A stretch of 64,000 bases of DNA from JABDKH01 sp963768565 (lineage in GTDB: Bacteria > Bacteroidota > Rhodothermia > Rhodothermales > JABDKH01). The DNA lies in the NCBI GenBank assembly GCA_963768565.1, contig CAVYIO010000038.1, forward strand, positions 1 through 64,000. Reading direction: 5' to 3'. The notes under the pieces are model-generated. The model saw nothing but the letters and a program-made list of their open reading frames with translations. It was not told where the DNA came from and searched no databases. The position numbers were made by a program, and so were the translations under genes. Numbering within the stretch: position 1 is the first letter of the stretch; every line of letters begins with the position of its first letter. Below are positions 27,957 to 37,553 of the stretch, piece after piece.

Positions 27957-28736
27957 TCAGCCGCGCTGCGTCCAGTGAAACATTAGAATCCCGGCCGCTA
28001 CGCCAGCATTCAGGGACTCGGTCGCACCGGACGTTCGTCCCCCCGGAATTCGGACACGGCTTTTTGCGACAGCGCCCACGTCTTCCGACAACCCCCGGGC
28101 CTCACTGCCCACGACGAGACACGACGGATCTGACGGCGACCACTCTGACAGTGGAAGCCCTTCGAGATCGGCGGCATGGACATCGACGCCGATGGAGATC
28201 AGGGTTTTGATATCCGCGGCGATGGAGTCTGTGCGGGCCGTCCTTACATCCCATACACCGCCCATCGACGATCGCAACACCTTTGGGCCGTAGCAGTCCG
28301 CGACACCCGGACCGATTACCACGGCCTCAACACCGAACCAGGCCGCGCTCCGGATGATGGTTCCGACATTACCGGGGTCCTGCACGCCGTCAAGCACGAG
28401 GATGCGCGACGCTCCTTTGAGCGTTTCGACACTCACCCACGCCGTCTCTACGACAGCCAGGACTCCCTGCGACGTGACAACGTCGGACATCCCCTCGAAC
28501 TCCTTTGGCGATGCGATTGAAATCGATGCCGGGGTGGAAAGCCATTTGCGAGTGTCCGGATCGTCCAGCATTCGTTCGGTGGCCACAATCTCCACCACCC
28601 TGGCACCGGCCACAATGGCTGCCTCCACGGATCGGCGCCCTTCGACAACGCAGGTGCCCGACTGATCGCGGAACTTCTTCTGCCGCAAAGACGCGATCTC
28701 CTTGCGCCTGCCGTGAGTAAGTCTGCCTGGGTTCAC
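27957..28736 (-). CDS. TrmH/SpoU family RNA 2'-O-methyltransferase
   Basis: A SAM-dependent SPOUT-fold methyltransferase of 259 residues. The N-terminal substrate-binding part has SLRQKKFRDQSGTCVVEGRR. The catalytic part has the three SpoU motifs: LVLDGVQDPGNVGTIIRSAA (motif 1), CLVVGSEARGLSEDV (motif 2) and VRIPGGRTSGATESLNAGVA (motif 3, knot). This is close to the RlmB/TrmH-like rRNA methyltransferases, but the modified nucleotide cannot be told from sequence. It is divergent from the exported protein at 28894. Confidence 0.9.
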   Translation of the reverse strand: MNPGRLTHGRRKEIASLRQKKFRDQSGTCVVEGRRSVEAAIVAGARVVEIVATERMLDDPDTRKWLSTPASISIASPKEFEGMSDVVTSQGVLAVVETAWVSVETLKGASRILVLDGVQDPGNVGTIIRSAAWFGVEAVVIGPGVADCYGPKVLRSSMGGVWDVRTARTDSIAADIKTLISIGVDVHAADLEGLPLSEWSPSDPSCLVVGSEARGLSEDVGAVAKSRVRIPGGRTSGATESLNAGVAAGILMFHWTQRG

Positions 28737-28893
28737 CTCATCCTCCGGTCACGAGTTGACCGAATATACCCGAAATCAGACACTGCACGGCCGTCTCTCC
28801 CGCATATTCAGTTCATTGATGATTCATCCGGACGTGCCAGGTGTAACATAACTTGCACACTCGAATTGGCAGGACGTTATTGCGCCTGCACAC

Positions 28894-29556
28894 TTGACGC
28901 GTACGACCATGCAACACGTGACCCTTCGATCGGTAATTCCGACTATGCTCGGCTTGCCGCTCCTTGTCGCGGCACAGATTTTCGCACCGGCGGTTGCCCG
29001 TGCACAGGCAACGAATGCCGAGATCCTCCAGGAGATGGCCGTTCAGTGCGTCAGGCCGGTAGCCACGCCCTATGCCCGACTGTCGCTTCGTCCCGATCCG
29101 GCCAACCCGTTTCTGAATCAGGCCGTCTTCAACGCCCTGACCGAAGATGACAAGTTGCTGTACCTGGACACGACGGATCCCGCAATCGACTCCGTCGCGG
29201 CATCGAACGAAGTTGACGCGTCACTTGGCTTCGCTGTGGAGCGGGTATCGATCCGGTACGACCGAAACGGAAGACGCAAGGTGGCTCGAAACATCGATCT
29301 CGATTTCAGCTATATCCTTGTGGGCCCGGACAGCCGAATTCTTTCCAACCAAACTTGCTCGACCTCGCACGCGGATCAAATTCGCCGATCGCAAATGGAC
29401 GAGGTCGAAAACAAAGCCATACCTCTCACTCAGGGGGTGCGCCCGTCGCGAGGCTGGCTCCGCCGATATGCCGAACCGGTCGTGGTTGGCGCGGCGTCGG
29501 CGGTGGCCGTATACCTCTTCTTCAACATTCGAAGTGACTCGAACGAATCGCCCTGA
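28894..29556 (+). CDS. Exported protein with C-terminal membrane segment, function unknown
   Basis: I do not recognise this family. The 220-residue product has a signal peptide (VIPTMLGLPLLVAAQIFAPA then AVARAQA), a soluble central domain with ARLSLRPDPANPFLNQAVFN and SIRYDRNGRRKVARNIDLDF, and near the end a hydrophobic segment (VVVGAASAVAVYLFFNIR) that probably anchors it. The architecture (secreted domain, short C-terminal anchor) suggests an envelope protein. It is followed 58 bases later on the same strand by a lipoprotein with an Ig-like domain, so the two may be co-expressed. The true start may be the second in-frame ATG, MQHVTLRSV. Confidence 0.7.
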   Translation: MTRTTMQHVTLRSVIPTMLGLPLLVAAQIFAPAVARAQATNAEILQEMAVQCVRPVATPYARLSLRPDPANPFLNQAVFNALTEDDKLLYLDTTDPAIDSVAASNEVDASLGFAVERVSIRYDRNGRRKVARNIDLDFSYILVGPDSRILSNQTCSTSHADQIRRSQMDEVENKAIPLTQGVRPSRGWLRRYAEPVVVGAASAVAVYLFFNIRSDSNESP

Positions 29557-29614
29557 TCATACGGCAAGGTCCTGTCGCAACGACTCGACGCTACGACGTC
29601 ACGCGGGTCGCCGG

Positions 29615-31291
29615 ATGCTGAACGCCGGCGCGCAGGGTGTCGTATTGATGTTGACGGTCCTGCTTGCGAGTTGCGCCGTTCCAGCCGCTCCGACCGGCGG
29701 CCCCCCCGATCGTCAGCCGCCGCGAATCGAATCCATCGTGCCGGACAACGGAGCGGTCAATGTGACGACGCCGGTGATCCGTATCACATTCGATGAATAC
29801 ATTTCCGAGCCGTCCTTTCTTCAGGCCCTTTCGATTACCCCTGAGCCACCCGAGCGCCCTGACGTCAAGTGGAAGAAGAACACGGTTGAGATCACGCTGC
29901 GGCAGTCTCTCGAACCGAACACGACCTATATCGTGTCGCTCGACACCAAACTGCGAGACAGCCGTGGAGTGAGCCTGACTGCTCCGATTACCCAGGCATT
30001 TTCGACCGGGCCTGAGATCAACAGGGGAAAGATCAGTGGAAAAGTCGTCGAGCCGCTCAGAGGGAAGGGCGTCGCCGGAATGCAGGTCTTCGCCTATGCA
30101 CTTCCCGACTCTGGCGCCAGCGGCGATCTTCCGGCAAGACCTCTCTATCGAACCGAAACGGACGCCAGCGGTGAGTTCCTGTTTGAGTTCCTGAGTGCTC
30201 GTCCATACTTCGTGCTGGCAGTGAGGGACCGAAACGGAAATCGGAAGCCTGACAACCTCGAGGTCATTGCCGTTCCTTCCTTCGAAGCGATCGCAGCCGA
30301 CACCACTGGCGAGAAAATCGCAAACCCCTGGATCACCAGCGTACGCGACACGGTTCCGCCGGAGGTGAGGCGGGTGGAAGGAATCTCCCCGACGCAGGTA
30401 TCGATCCGCTACTCTGAAGATGTCGTTCTCACAAGCACTGACACGTTGACCTGGAGTGTCTCTGACTCGGTCCGGCTTCTCCACTTTGACGTCAAGCATG
30501 CATATCAACTTCCGGACAACCTGCGTCAGATCCTGCTGCACACCGCACCGTTGCAGCCCGGGTCTTACAGTCTCCGCGCGGGTGTCGTACAGGATTCCGT
30601 CGGCAATCGTGCACGGCCGGATCGATTTGCATTCAGCGTTGCATCTGATCTGGATGAAGACGACCCGGTGTTTCTGGATTTCGTTCCATCGGGCGCACCC
30701 GAAGACTCGAAGCTACACCCTTCCGTGCGACCTGGTCTCATCTTCAGCAAGCCCATCGACATCGAGCATCTAGACAACCTCGTTTCCGTTGAGGACACAT
30801 CCGGAAACGCTCTCGTTTTTTCAGCGTCAACGGCGGACGGGGTCCGACAGCTTCTGAACGTTGAGGCCGCTCGAGATGGGAGACCGTTCCGCGTGCGTGT
30901 CGCGACTCCATCGGCTGCGTCAGCCGACTCTACGGTCGCCAGGCTCTTTTCGTATTTGACGGAACGCGAACTCGGCGGTATCGTCGGGGTTATTGCAGAC
31001 GTTCCAGCCGCCACATCCGTGATGGTCGAGGCGATCCGGTCTGGCGACGGACGTGTTGCCGGCTCAGCGGTAGCTGACGCGTCGGGTCGATTCGCCGTGA
31101 CGATGCTTCAGCAGGGTGGCTATACGCTGCGCTTCACACGCGACGACAACGACAACCGTCGCTGGGACGGTGGAGGAGTCGAACCATTTGTACCCGCAGA
31201 AAGGATAGCGTGGCGATCAGATTCCCTTCGCGTGCGTGCACGCTGGGAGACGGATGTGGACACGCTGCGGATACCCGTATTCAACGAGTAG
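29615..31291 (+). CDS. Ig-like (Big_5) domain lipoprotein
   Basis: A 558-residue lipoprotein. The start ATG 29615 (MLNAGAQGVVLMLTVLLASC) gives a signal with lipobox LLASC; the open frame extends further upstream only over the previous gene. The mature protein begins with TGGPPDRQPPRIESIVPDNG and VTTPVIRITFDEYISEPSF, the Big_5 Ig-like fold seen in many Bacteroidota lipoproteins. A carboxypeptidase-regulatory-like segment follows (GKISGKVVEPLRGKGVAGMQ), then EFLSARPYFVLAVRDRNGNR. Further Ig-like repeats make up the C-terminal half. It lies six bases upstream of the nnrE/nnrD gene. It probably sits on the cell surface; its ligand is unknown. Confidence 0.82.
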   Translation: MLNAGAQGVVLMLTVLLASCAVPAAPTGGPPDRQPPRIESIVPDNGAVNVTTPVIRITFDEYISEPSFLQALSITPEPPERPDVKWKKNTVEITLRQSLEPNTTYIVSLDTKLRDSRGVSLTAPITQAFSTGPEINRGKISGKVVEPLRGKGVAGMQVFAYALPDSGASGDLPARPLYRTETDASGEFLFEFLSARPYFVLAVRDRNGNRKPDNLEVIAVPSFEAIAADTTGEKIANPWITSVRDTVPPEVRRVEGISPTQVSIRYSEDVVLTSTDTLTWSVSDSVRLLHFDVKHAYQLPDNLRQILLHTAPLQPGSYSLRAGVVQDSVGNRARPDRFAFSVASDLDEDDPVFLDFVPSGAPEDSKLHPSVRPGLIFSKPIDIEHLDNLVSVEDTSGNALVFSASTADGVRQLLNVEAARDGRPFRVRVATPSAASADSTVARLFSYLTERELGGIVGVIADVPAATSVMVEAIRSGDGRVAGSAVADASGRFAVTMLQQGGYTLRFTRDDNDNRRWDGGGVEPFVPAERIAWRSDSLRVRARWETDVDTLRIPVFNE

Positions 31292-31297
31292 CATACT

Positions 31298-32851
31298 ATG
31301 AAGCCGGTTCTCAACGCCCTGCAGATGCGGGAAGCCGACCGTCGAACGATCGAGGATTTTGGGCTTCCGGGTTATTCACTGATGGAAACGGCCGGCAGAG
31401 CGGCGACGCGAGAGATCGCGGCACACTTCGGACCGCCCAACGAACTGTCCGTGTGCTGCCTGTGCGGAAAAGGAAATAACGGAGGCGACGGTCTCGTCGT
31501 TGCCAGACTTCTCGCCGACGCAGGAGCGGATGTCCACGTTCAGATGGTCCTCGGCCTGGACGGCCTGTCACCCGACGCTCAGAAAAACCTGTCGGTACTG
31601 ACCGAGCTTCAGACCGCCGACGCATCGCTCATGGTGACGATCTCATCAGGCGCGGATCTCGTGGACGCCGGATTTGACCTGATCGTTGACGCGATACTTG
31701 GCACAGGATTGTCCGCAACACTTCGAGATCCTGTCTCTGACGCGGTCAAGTCGATTAACGACAGCGGAATACCCGTCGTGTCGATTGACGTACCCACGGG
31801 CCTCAACGCGGACACCGGCGTGATCATGGGTGATTGCGTAATCGCCGACATGACGGTAACCATGGGGGCACTCAAGCAGGGCCTGCTGTTCAACGAAGGC
31901 CCGGACTGCAGTGGCGAGATCATTGTCGCGGAAATAGGTATTCCCCGTTGTGCGCTCGCCGGCGAAACTGGCAGTGCACCGACGCAGACGTGGCTGATCG
32001 AACACGATGATGTCGCGGACGTCCTGCCTCGACGTGCCCGGGACGCACACAAGTACAGCGCGGGAATGCTACTTGCGATCGCAGGATCGCCGGGACTGAC
32101 CGGGGCCCCCGCGCTCGCTTCGACCGCCGCGGCGCGCACAGGCGCCGGAGCGGTTGTGTGCGCATGTCCGCAGACGGTCCAGGCAACCCTGGCGGCGCGA
32201 CTCACCGAGGTAATGACCCTCGCCCTTCCGGTTTCGGAAGGTGGCCTGATGCCCAAAGACAGCATGCAGGCTATCCAGTCGAGATCGACTCAGGCCGCCG
32301 CGGCGCTCATCGGGTGCGGCCTCGGACGGTTGAAGGGAACAGGCGAGTTCGTTCGCAACTTCCTCCAGAGCGTCGACCTTCCAACGGTAGTCGATGCAGA
32401 TGCTCTGTTTGCCCTGGACGAAGCGTTTCTCCTGAAGCATGGCCGACCACAATGGGTCCTTACTCCACATCTTGGAGAATTCCGACGGCTCGCAGGCGAC
32501 ACCCCCGGACCGATAGATGCTGTAGACACGGCACGGGCATTCGCGAAAAAATGGAACGTGACCATCATTCTTAAGGGAGCTCCAAGTGTTGTCGGTTGCC
32601 CCGATGGAAGCGTGCTTATCAATCCAACCGGAAACCAGGCGTTGGCGTCAGCCGGTACCGGCGATGTGCTTGCCGGAATGTGCGCCGGTTATCTCGCGCA
32701 GGGACTGCGGCCTGCCGATGCTGCGATGGCCGCGTTGTTCGTCGGCGGCCGAACCGTCGAGAGATTTTCCGACCAGTACTTCCGCGACAGCCTGATGGCC
32801 GGCGACATCATTGATCTGCTCCCACAAGTACTTGCGGAGTTCAGCACGTGA
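31298..32851 (+). CDS. nnr: Bifunctional NAD(P)H-hydrate repair enzyme (epimerase + ADP-dependent dehydratase)
   Basis: A fusion enzyme that repairs hydrated NAD(P)H. Residues 1 to about 215 are the YjeF_N epimerase: MREADRRTIEDFGLPGYSLM, CLCGKGNNGGDGLVVARLLA, DLIVDAILGTGLSATLRDPV and VVSIDVPTGLNADTG. Residues about 225-515 are the YjeF_C kinase-like dehydratase: AHKYSAGMLLAIAGSPGLTG, AALIGCGLGRLKGTGEFVRN, VLTPHLGEFRRLAGDTPGPI, and the nucleotide-binding ALASAGTGDVLAGMCAGYLA. The length of 517 is typical. Its TGA overlaps the GTG start of the vanZ-like gene. Confidence 0.94.
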   Translation: MKPVLNALQMREADRRTIEDFGLPGYSLMETAGRAATREIAAHFGPPNELSVCCLCGKGNNGGDGLVVARLLADAGADVHVQMVLGLDGLSPDAQKNLSVLTELQTADASLMVTISSGADLVDAGFDLIVDAILGTGLSATLRDPVSDAVKSINDSGIPVVSIDVPTGLNADTGVIMGDCVIADMTVTMGALKQGLLFNEGPDCSGEIIVAEIGIPRCALAGETGSAPTQTWLIEHDDVADVLPRRARDAHKYSAGMLLAIAGSPGLTGAPALASTAAARTGAGAVVCACPQTVQATLAARLTEVMTLALPVSEGGLMPKDSMQAIQSRSTQAAAALIGCGLGRLKGTGEFVRNFLQSVDLPTVVDADALFALDEAFLLKHGRPQWVLTPHLGEFRRLAGDTPGPIDAVDTARAFAKKWNVTIILKGAPSVVGCPDGSVLINPTGNQALASAGTGDVLAGMCAGYLAQGLRPADAAMAALFVGGRTVERFSDQYFRDSLMAGDIIDLLPQVLAEFST

Positions 32852-33222
32852 GCGAGACAAACAGGTGGCGACTGGCAATCGCGTGGACGTTACTCATCGT
32901 CGCCGCATGTTCGATACCCGGAACGGACCTCCCGAAGATCGAAATCAAGCTCGTGGACAAGATGGCCCACTTCGGGCTATTCGCCGTTTTCGCATGGCTC
33001 TGGCTTCAGGCCAGCAGCAGATCCTTTCCGGGACGTTTGATGCTGGTCCTCGGCTTCGGAACGGCGTTCGGCTTCCTGACCGAATGGTATCAGGGTATTC
33101 TTCCCTGGGAGAGAACACCCGACATGATGGATGCCCTGGCAAACACGATTGGCCTTATCGTAGGCAGCCTGGCCTTCATGGCTGCAAAAAGAGGCAAATC
33201 GAAGAACCGTGGCAACCTTTGA
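32848..33222 (+). CDS. VanZ family membrane protein
   Basis: A 124-residue membrane protein of the VanZ-like family. The N-terminal segment RLAIAWTLLIVAACSIPGTD is followed by the family motif KLVDKMAHFGLFAVFAWLW, then LMLVLGFGTAFGFLTEWYQG with conserved Glu and Gln residues, and DMMDALANTIGLIVGSLAFM. Four hydrophobic segments are seen. The start is a GTG that overlaps the preceding gene's stop by four bases. VanZ relatives affect resistance to teicoplanin in some bacteria, but a general role is not known. Confidence 0.85.
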   Translation: MSETNRWRLAIAWTLLIVAACSIPGTDLPKIEIKLVDKMAHFGLFAVFAWLWLQASSRSFPGRLMLVLGFGTAFGFLTEWYQGILPWERTPDMMDALANTIGLIVGSLAFMAAKRGKSKNRGNL

Positions 33223-33381
33223 CCGCTCGGATTGTCATGCCTGGTAATCCGTGCGCAATATTTGTGCGATTCGGTCGTTTTTCGTATCAATGGGGGGTGG
33301 TGGAACACGGCCTTTCGTCCGCCGGTAACACTCTCGCCTTAACACAAATCTAATAATCCGCGAGCGCGGTCAGCTAGTCCA

Positions 33382-34041
33382 ATGGCTCTGAGAAAAACCG
33401 AAAAAGCAAATCTCCGCCGACGTTATCCAATGTTCGTGCAATTTGGACTCGTCGCGTCGCTGATGCTCCTGATTCTGGCCTTCAATATCGACCTCCGAAA
33501 TAACGAATCTTTTGAGATCGTCATGCCGGAGCAGGAAGTGGTCCAGATGGAGGAAATCGTTCAGACCAAGATCATCCAGAAACCGCCGCCACCGCCGCGT
33601 CCGCCGGTTCCGGTCGAGGTTCCTGATGATGAAATCCTGGAAGATGATGAATTGGATCTCGATGCTTCGCTGGATATCGACGAAGTGATGGACCTGCCAC
33701 CTCCGCCTCCGCCTCCGGCCGATGAGGAGGAGCCAGAGCCCGAGATCTTCGTCATTGTAGAGACGATGCCCGAACTGATCGGAGGACTGCAAAGTGTGCA
33801 GAAGATGATTTCCTATCCGCCGATTGCCAAGAAGGCAGGAGTGGAAGGACGCGTTATCGTTCAGTTCGTAGTCAACGAGCAGGGCAACGTGGTTGACCCT
33901 GTCGTAGTCAGAGGGATCGGTGCAGGATGCGACGACGAGGCGATTCGCGCCGTTAGCCAGGCCAAGTTCAAGCCCGGCAAGCAGCGTGGCAAGCCTGTCA
34001 AGGTGAAGATGTCGCTCCCGATTACGTTCAAACTGAAGTAA
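33382..34041 (+). CDS. tonB: Energy transducer TonB
   Basis: An inner-membrane TonB protein of 219 residues. A transmembrane segment lies at about 20-40 (FGLVASLMLLILAFNID). It is followed by a periplasmic Pro-rich linker with two runs of proline (near residues 68-75 and 108-115) separated by a strongly acidic stretch. The C-terminal TonB domain has PPIAKKAGVEGRVIVQFVVN, VVRGIGAGCDDEAIRAVSQA and KFKPGKQRGKPVKVKMSLPI. ExbB and ExbD are not adjacent. It stands alone, with 159 bases upstream and a strong terminator immediately downstream. It could energise the TonB receptor at 15194-17809. Confidence 0.93.
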   Translation: MALRKTEKANLRRRYPMFVQFGLVASLMLLILAFNIDLRNNESFEIVMPEQEVVQMEEIVQTKIIQKPPPPPRPPVPVEVPDDEILEDDELDLDASLDIDEVMDLPPPPPPPADEEEPEPEIFVIVETMPELIGGLQSVQKMISYPPIAKKAGVEGRVIVQFVVNEQGNVVDPVVVRGIGAGCDDEAIRAVSQAKFKPGKQRGKPVKVKMSLPITFKLK

Positions 34042-34061
34042 TCCGCGAACCGTAGAAAATC

Positions 34062-34095
34062 AAAAGGCCCGGCTGTTTTTCAGTCGGGCCTTTTC
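34062..34095. terminator. Rho-independent terminator, bidirectional, between tonB and rpiA
   Basis: A stem of AAAAGGCCCGGCTG against CAGTCGGGCCTTTT, with one bulge and a TTTTT loop region. It ends in T-rich sequence on both strands. It lies 20 bases after tonB and 22 bases after the end of rpiA on the opposite strand, so it can serve both. Confidence 0.85.
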
Positions 34096-34116
34096 TTTTG
34101 CTGATCCCGCCACGGC

Positions 34117-34809
34117 CTAGGGTCGCACGTGCTCAATCTCTTCGAGCGAGTGACCGACGAGCAGATCTGTCGTCAGTCCCACGAAGAGCCCGTGCCCGAG
34201 CACACCCGGGATCGCATTGATCTTCTTCTCCAGCCCGGAAGGATCGTCGATCGACTCGAAGCGCGCGTCCACGACCCACATTCCCTGATCGGTGACGACC
34301 GGCCCATCCTTGTTGATGCCTTGCCGCAGGATGGCCGTCGAGCCAAGCTTTTCAAGACTGAGCATCACTGGCGAAACAGCCATCGGTAGCACCTCCACGG
34401 GAACGGGCATACGTGATCCGAGCACCTCGACGCGCTTGGACGCGTCGACCATGACGACGAACCGACGCGCCGCACTGGCCACGACTTTCTCGCGCGTATG
34501 AGCCGCGCCTCTGCCTTTGATCAGGTTCAATTCCGGATCAACCTCGTCGGCGCCGTCAAATGCAAAATCCAGTTCGGGATTTTCGTCAAGCGTTGTCAGC
34601 GGAATCTCCCACCGTCTCGAAAGACGCTCGGATGCAAACGACGTCGGCACGCCGCGAATATTCATGCCGTCGCGATGAATCCGGCGCCCGATTTCCTCGA
34701 TGGCACAGGCAGCCGTCGATCCGGTCCCGATTCCGATGACCATACCATCCTCGATCATCCCCGCCACGTGCCGGCCAATGGCTCGTTTTATGTCCGACTG
34801 TTGGTTCAT
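34117..34809 (-). CDS. rpiA: Ribose-5-phosphate isomerase A
   Basis: RpiA interconverts ribose-5-phosphate and ribulose-5-phosphate in the pentose phosphate pathway. The 230-residue product shows VIGIGTGSTAACAIEEIGRR (phosphate-binding loop), RGVPTSFASERLSRRWEIPL, LDFAFDGADEVDPELNLIKG (catalytic Asp and Asp) and GRGAAHTREKVVASAARRFV with the catalytic Lys region, then VPVEVLPMAV. The chosen start is ATG 34809 (MNQQSDIKRAIG); a GTG 15 bases upstream is in frame. It converges on tonB. Confidence 0.94.
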   Translation of the reverse strand: MNQQSDIKRAIGRHVAGMIEDGMVIGIGTGSTAACAIEEIGRRIHRDGMNIRGVPTSFASERLSRRWEIPLTTLDENPELDFAFDGADEVDPELNLIKGRGAAHTREKVVASAARRFVVMVDASKRVEVLGSRMPVPVEVLPMAVSPVMLSLEKLGSTAILRQGINKDGPVVTDQGMWVVDARFESIDDPSGLEKKINAIPGVLGHGLFVGLTTDLLVGHSLEEIEHVRP

Positions 34810-34902
34810 GTCCGTAACACGCACCGGTTCACCGATGCAGATCTTAAGGGAAGCAAGCTATGAACTCCGGCACTTCCGATTGGCGGCGGATCGGGACCTG
34901 CC

Positions 34903-36132
34903 CTACTCGTAACGCAACGACTCGATCGGATCCAGACGCGCTGCCTTGAAGGCCGGGTAGCCCCCAAAGACCAGGGAGATAATCGTAACCATCACAACGG
35001 CCGATATCGCCCAGCCCCACGGGAAGGCCGCCTCGATTCCGAAGTAAAGGGCCGTGCCGTTACCCACGAGGATACCCAGCAGAATGCCGATGACGCCGCC
35101 CACCTGACACAGGAAGAATGCCTCGAGCAAGAACTGCCTCATGATATCCTTCCGCTTTGCGCCAACGGACTTGCGCACGCCTATCTCGCGGGTGCGCTCC
35201 GTCACGGATACCAGCATGATGTTCATGATCCCTATTCCCGCCGCCAGCAGTGCAATGAGGCCGATGATGGCGCCGGCGGTAGTCAGCGTTCCCGTAAATG
35301 CGGCAAACACCGACTGCATCGTATCGTTCGTCGAGATCTCAAAGCTGTTCGGTTCGCCCGGAGGCACCTTGCGAATGGTTCGGAATCTGCCAGTGACCTC
35401 CTCCACCACAGCGGAATAGAGCACCGGATTAGATGCGCGAACACTCGTGCTCGCGATGTTGCGGTTGGCGCCTCCGTACAGCGTGAACCCGCGGGTTATC
35501 GGGGTATACAGCCGGCTATCGAGACTGAAGCCCAGGAAATTCCCTTTGCTCTCCAGCACCCCGATTACCTCGAAGCGGTGACCGTCAAACCGAATCGTCT
35601 TGCCGAGGGCAGTCTCGTTCGGAAACACTTCGTCGACAATCTCGGAGCCCAACACGGCCACAGGGCGTGCGTACTGCACATCCTCTGCCGTGATGAAGCG
35701 CCCCTGCTCAAGCCGCCAGCTAAAGTTGCCAAGGAAATCCTCATCCGTACCCAACAAGATGATATTGGGCTCGGTGCTTTGGTCGCGATACTTGACGCGA
35801 GAGAGTTGGAAGTCCTCGATTGGACTTACCGTTGCCGGTAGCGACAACGTCCGTTCGAGTCGCTCGATCTGGTCGTACGAAATCCGCGGACGATTGCGAA
35901 CGCTCTGGTCAAGCTGACCGAAACGGAAGCTTGGCCACCTTGTGACGGTGAATGTCTGCGCTCCGAGAAAATTGATCCGATCCTTGAAATACACGTCGAT
36001 CACTTTGACTGCCGTGATCGAAACGATGATTGCAAACACGCCCACGACCATTCCAGCAAGCGTGAGACTTGATCTCATCTTGTGGCCGCGAAGTGCGGCA
36101 ATCGCCATGCGAAATGCTTCCAGAAATGCCAT
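34903..36132 (-). CDS. MacB-like ABC transporter permease (FtsX family)
   Basis: A 409-residue membrane protein with the MacB topology: one N-terminal transmembrane segment (SSLTLAGMVVGVFAIIVSIT), a large periplasmic domain to about residue 280 (including VAVLGSEIVDEVFPNETALG), and three C-terminal segments. The FtsX domain has GIGIMNIMLVSVTERTREIG and GVRKSVGAKRKDIMRQFLLE, both signatures. It follows a second such permease after 18 bases, and they probably form a heterodimer. No ATP-binding or membrane-fusion subunit gene adjoins. The substrate is unknown. Confidence 0.88.
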   Translation of the reverse strand: MAFLEAFRMAIAALRGHKMRSSLTLAGMVVGVFAIIVSITAVKVIDVYFKDRINFLGAQTFTVTRWPSFRFGQLDQSVRNRPRISYDQIERLERTLSLPATVSPIEDFQLSRVKYRDQSTEPNIILLGTDEDFLGNFSWRLEQGRFITAEDVQYARPVAVLGSEIVDEVFPNETALGKTIRFDGHRFEVIGVLESKGNFLGFSLDSRLYTPITRGFTLYGGANRNIASTSVRASNPVLYSAVVEEVTGRFRTIRKVPPGEPNSFEISTNDTMQSVFAAFTGTLTTAGAIIGLIALLAAGIGIMNIMLVSVTERTREIGVRKSVGAKRKDIMRQFLLEAFFLCQVGGVIGILLGILVGNGTALYFGIEAAFPWGWAISAVVMVTIISLVFGGYPAFKAARLDPIESLRYE

Positions 36133-36150
36133 GCGTCTCTACAACGGGTG

Positions 36151-37386
36151 CTACTCGTAGCGAAGTGCTTCGATGGGTTCTTCCGTGGCTGCTGTCCATG
36201 CCGGCGCCAGGCCAAAAATGATTCCGATTACAACGCACATTCCGAACGCGAGACCTACCATCGCGAAATCGAGAGTCGACGGCAGCAACATCCTGATGCC
36301 GAACCCAAGCGGCAACGCGAGCAGCACCCCGATTGCACCGCCGATCAGGCAAACGATCACGGCCTCCACCAGGAACTGCGTAAGAATGCTCCGCGCCGGT
36401 GCGCCGACAGCCTTTCTGATTCCGATCTCTCGAGTACGCTCTTTGACGCTCACGAACATGATGTTCATTACACCGATGCCCCCGACAAGTAGAGACAGCG
36501 CCGTAAGTCCGATGCCGATGGCGTAGATCGTCGCCTTGACGGGAGCCAGCTGCTCACGAAGTGACTGCTGCTCGTTGATCTCGAAATCATTCGGATCCTT
36601 CGCGTCGAGTCGCCGGGCAACGCGGAGGACGCCCGTGATCTCGGACTTGGCATCCGCGAGGTCCGCTCCGTCAGCGATCCGTACGCGCACCGACACATCA
36701 CGCCTCTCCATCCCGAACTGTCGTTTGAACGCATCGAACGGAATAACAATCTGCAGGTCGGCCGATCCCGTTTGATCCGCTGTCTCGCCTTTCTTCTCGA
36801 ACACACCGACGACCTCGTATCGAGTCCCGCCGATTCTCAATCGCTTGCCAATCGGATCACCGACGACAAACATTTCTTCGGCAACGCGGGCTCCGATCAC
36901 GCACACGCGCCGTCCACCTCGACCCTCAACCTCTGAAAAAAAGCGACCCGACTCCAGTCCGAATTGATGAACAAATGGATATTCAGATGTCGCCCCAAGT
37001 GTCTGCACCCCGGACAGCGTTTGACTTCCGTACGAGGCCGACCCACGCATCGTGCTTGCCACGGGAACCGCGGCCACCGCAAACCTGGACTTCTCGGCGA
37101 TAATCTCCGCGAGGTCCGCCGTGATGTTTGGCCGGTTGATGTAGTTCCACCAGTCGCGAACCATACCCCACGGCCACTTCTCAACGTACAGGACATCGGC
37201 GCCGAGGGTCGCCATGTCCTCCTCGAATTGCTTTTCAAGACCATTGACCACGGTCGCCATCAGCGTCACGGAAACCACACCGATGACAATGCCGAGGGTC
37301 GTAAGTGCGGAACGCATCTTCTGCACTCGGAGGGCGCGGAGGGCGATGCGAAGGCTCTCCCAGAATTCTGCCAGAAGCGTGATCAA
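36151..37386 (-). CDS. MacB-like ABC transporter permease (FtsX family)
   Basis: A 411-residue homologue of the next gene with the same topology: transmembrane segment at about 25-45 (SALTTLGIVIGVVSVTLMAT), a periplasmic domain, and three C-terminal segments. Signatures include GGIGVMNIMFVSVKERTREI and RKAVGAPARSILTQFLVEAV. The two proteins share about the same layout but diverge in the periplasmic half (for example LGATSEYPFVHQFGLESGRF). With the second permease it should form the membrane part of a MacB-type exporter or lipoprotein/peptide transporter. The required ATPase is not in the window. Confidence 0.88.
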   Translation of the reverse strand: MITLLAEFWESLRIALRALRVQKMRSALTTLGIVIGVVSVTLMATVVNGLEKQFEEDMATLGADVLYVEKWPWGMVRDWWNYINRPNITADLAEIIAEKSRFAVAAVPVASTMRGSASYGSQTLSGVQTLGATSEYPFVHQFGLESGRFFSEVEGRGGRRVCVIGARVAEEMFVVGDPIGKRLRIGGTRYEVVGVFEKKGETADQTGSADLQIVIPFDAFKRQFGMERRDVSVRVRIADGADLADAKSEITGVLRVARRLDAKDPNDFEINEQQSLREQLAPVKATIYAIGIGLTALSLLVGGIGVMNIMFVSVKERTREIGIRKAVGAPARSILTQFLVEAVIVCLIGGAIGVLLALPLGFGIRMLLPSTLDFAMVGLAFGMCVVIGIIFGLAPAWTAATEEPIEALRYE

Positions 37387-37553
37387 ACCAGTCTCCAGCC
37401 GCGGGTATTAGATGGATCTCCGTCAGGGATGCAAGGTACGCAGGAGGCGACGACAGGTTGCGGGATCGTTATACTGCCGGGGACGTACCCGATGCGGAGA
37501 AATCACACGTTCTCAAACTTGCTCAGAAGACAAACCGTACCGGAAAGGCGACC

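Noticed and set aside
29591..30541. Minus-strand open frame of 316 codons opposite the Big_5 lipoprotein gene
   Set aside because: Antisense shadow; the lipoprotein has a proper signal and Ig-like motifs.
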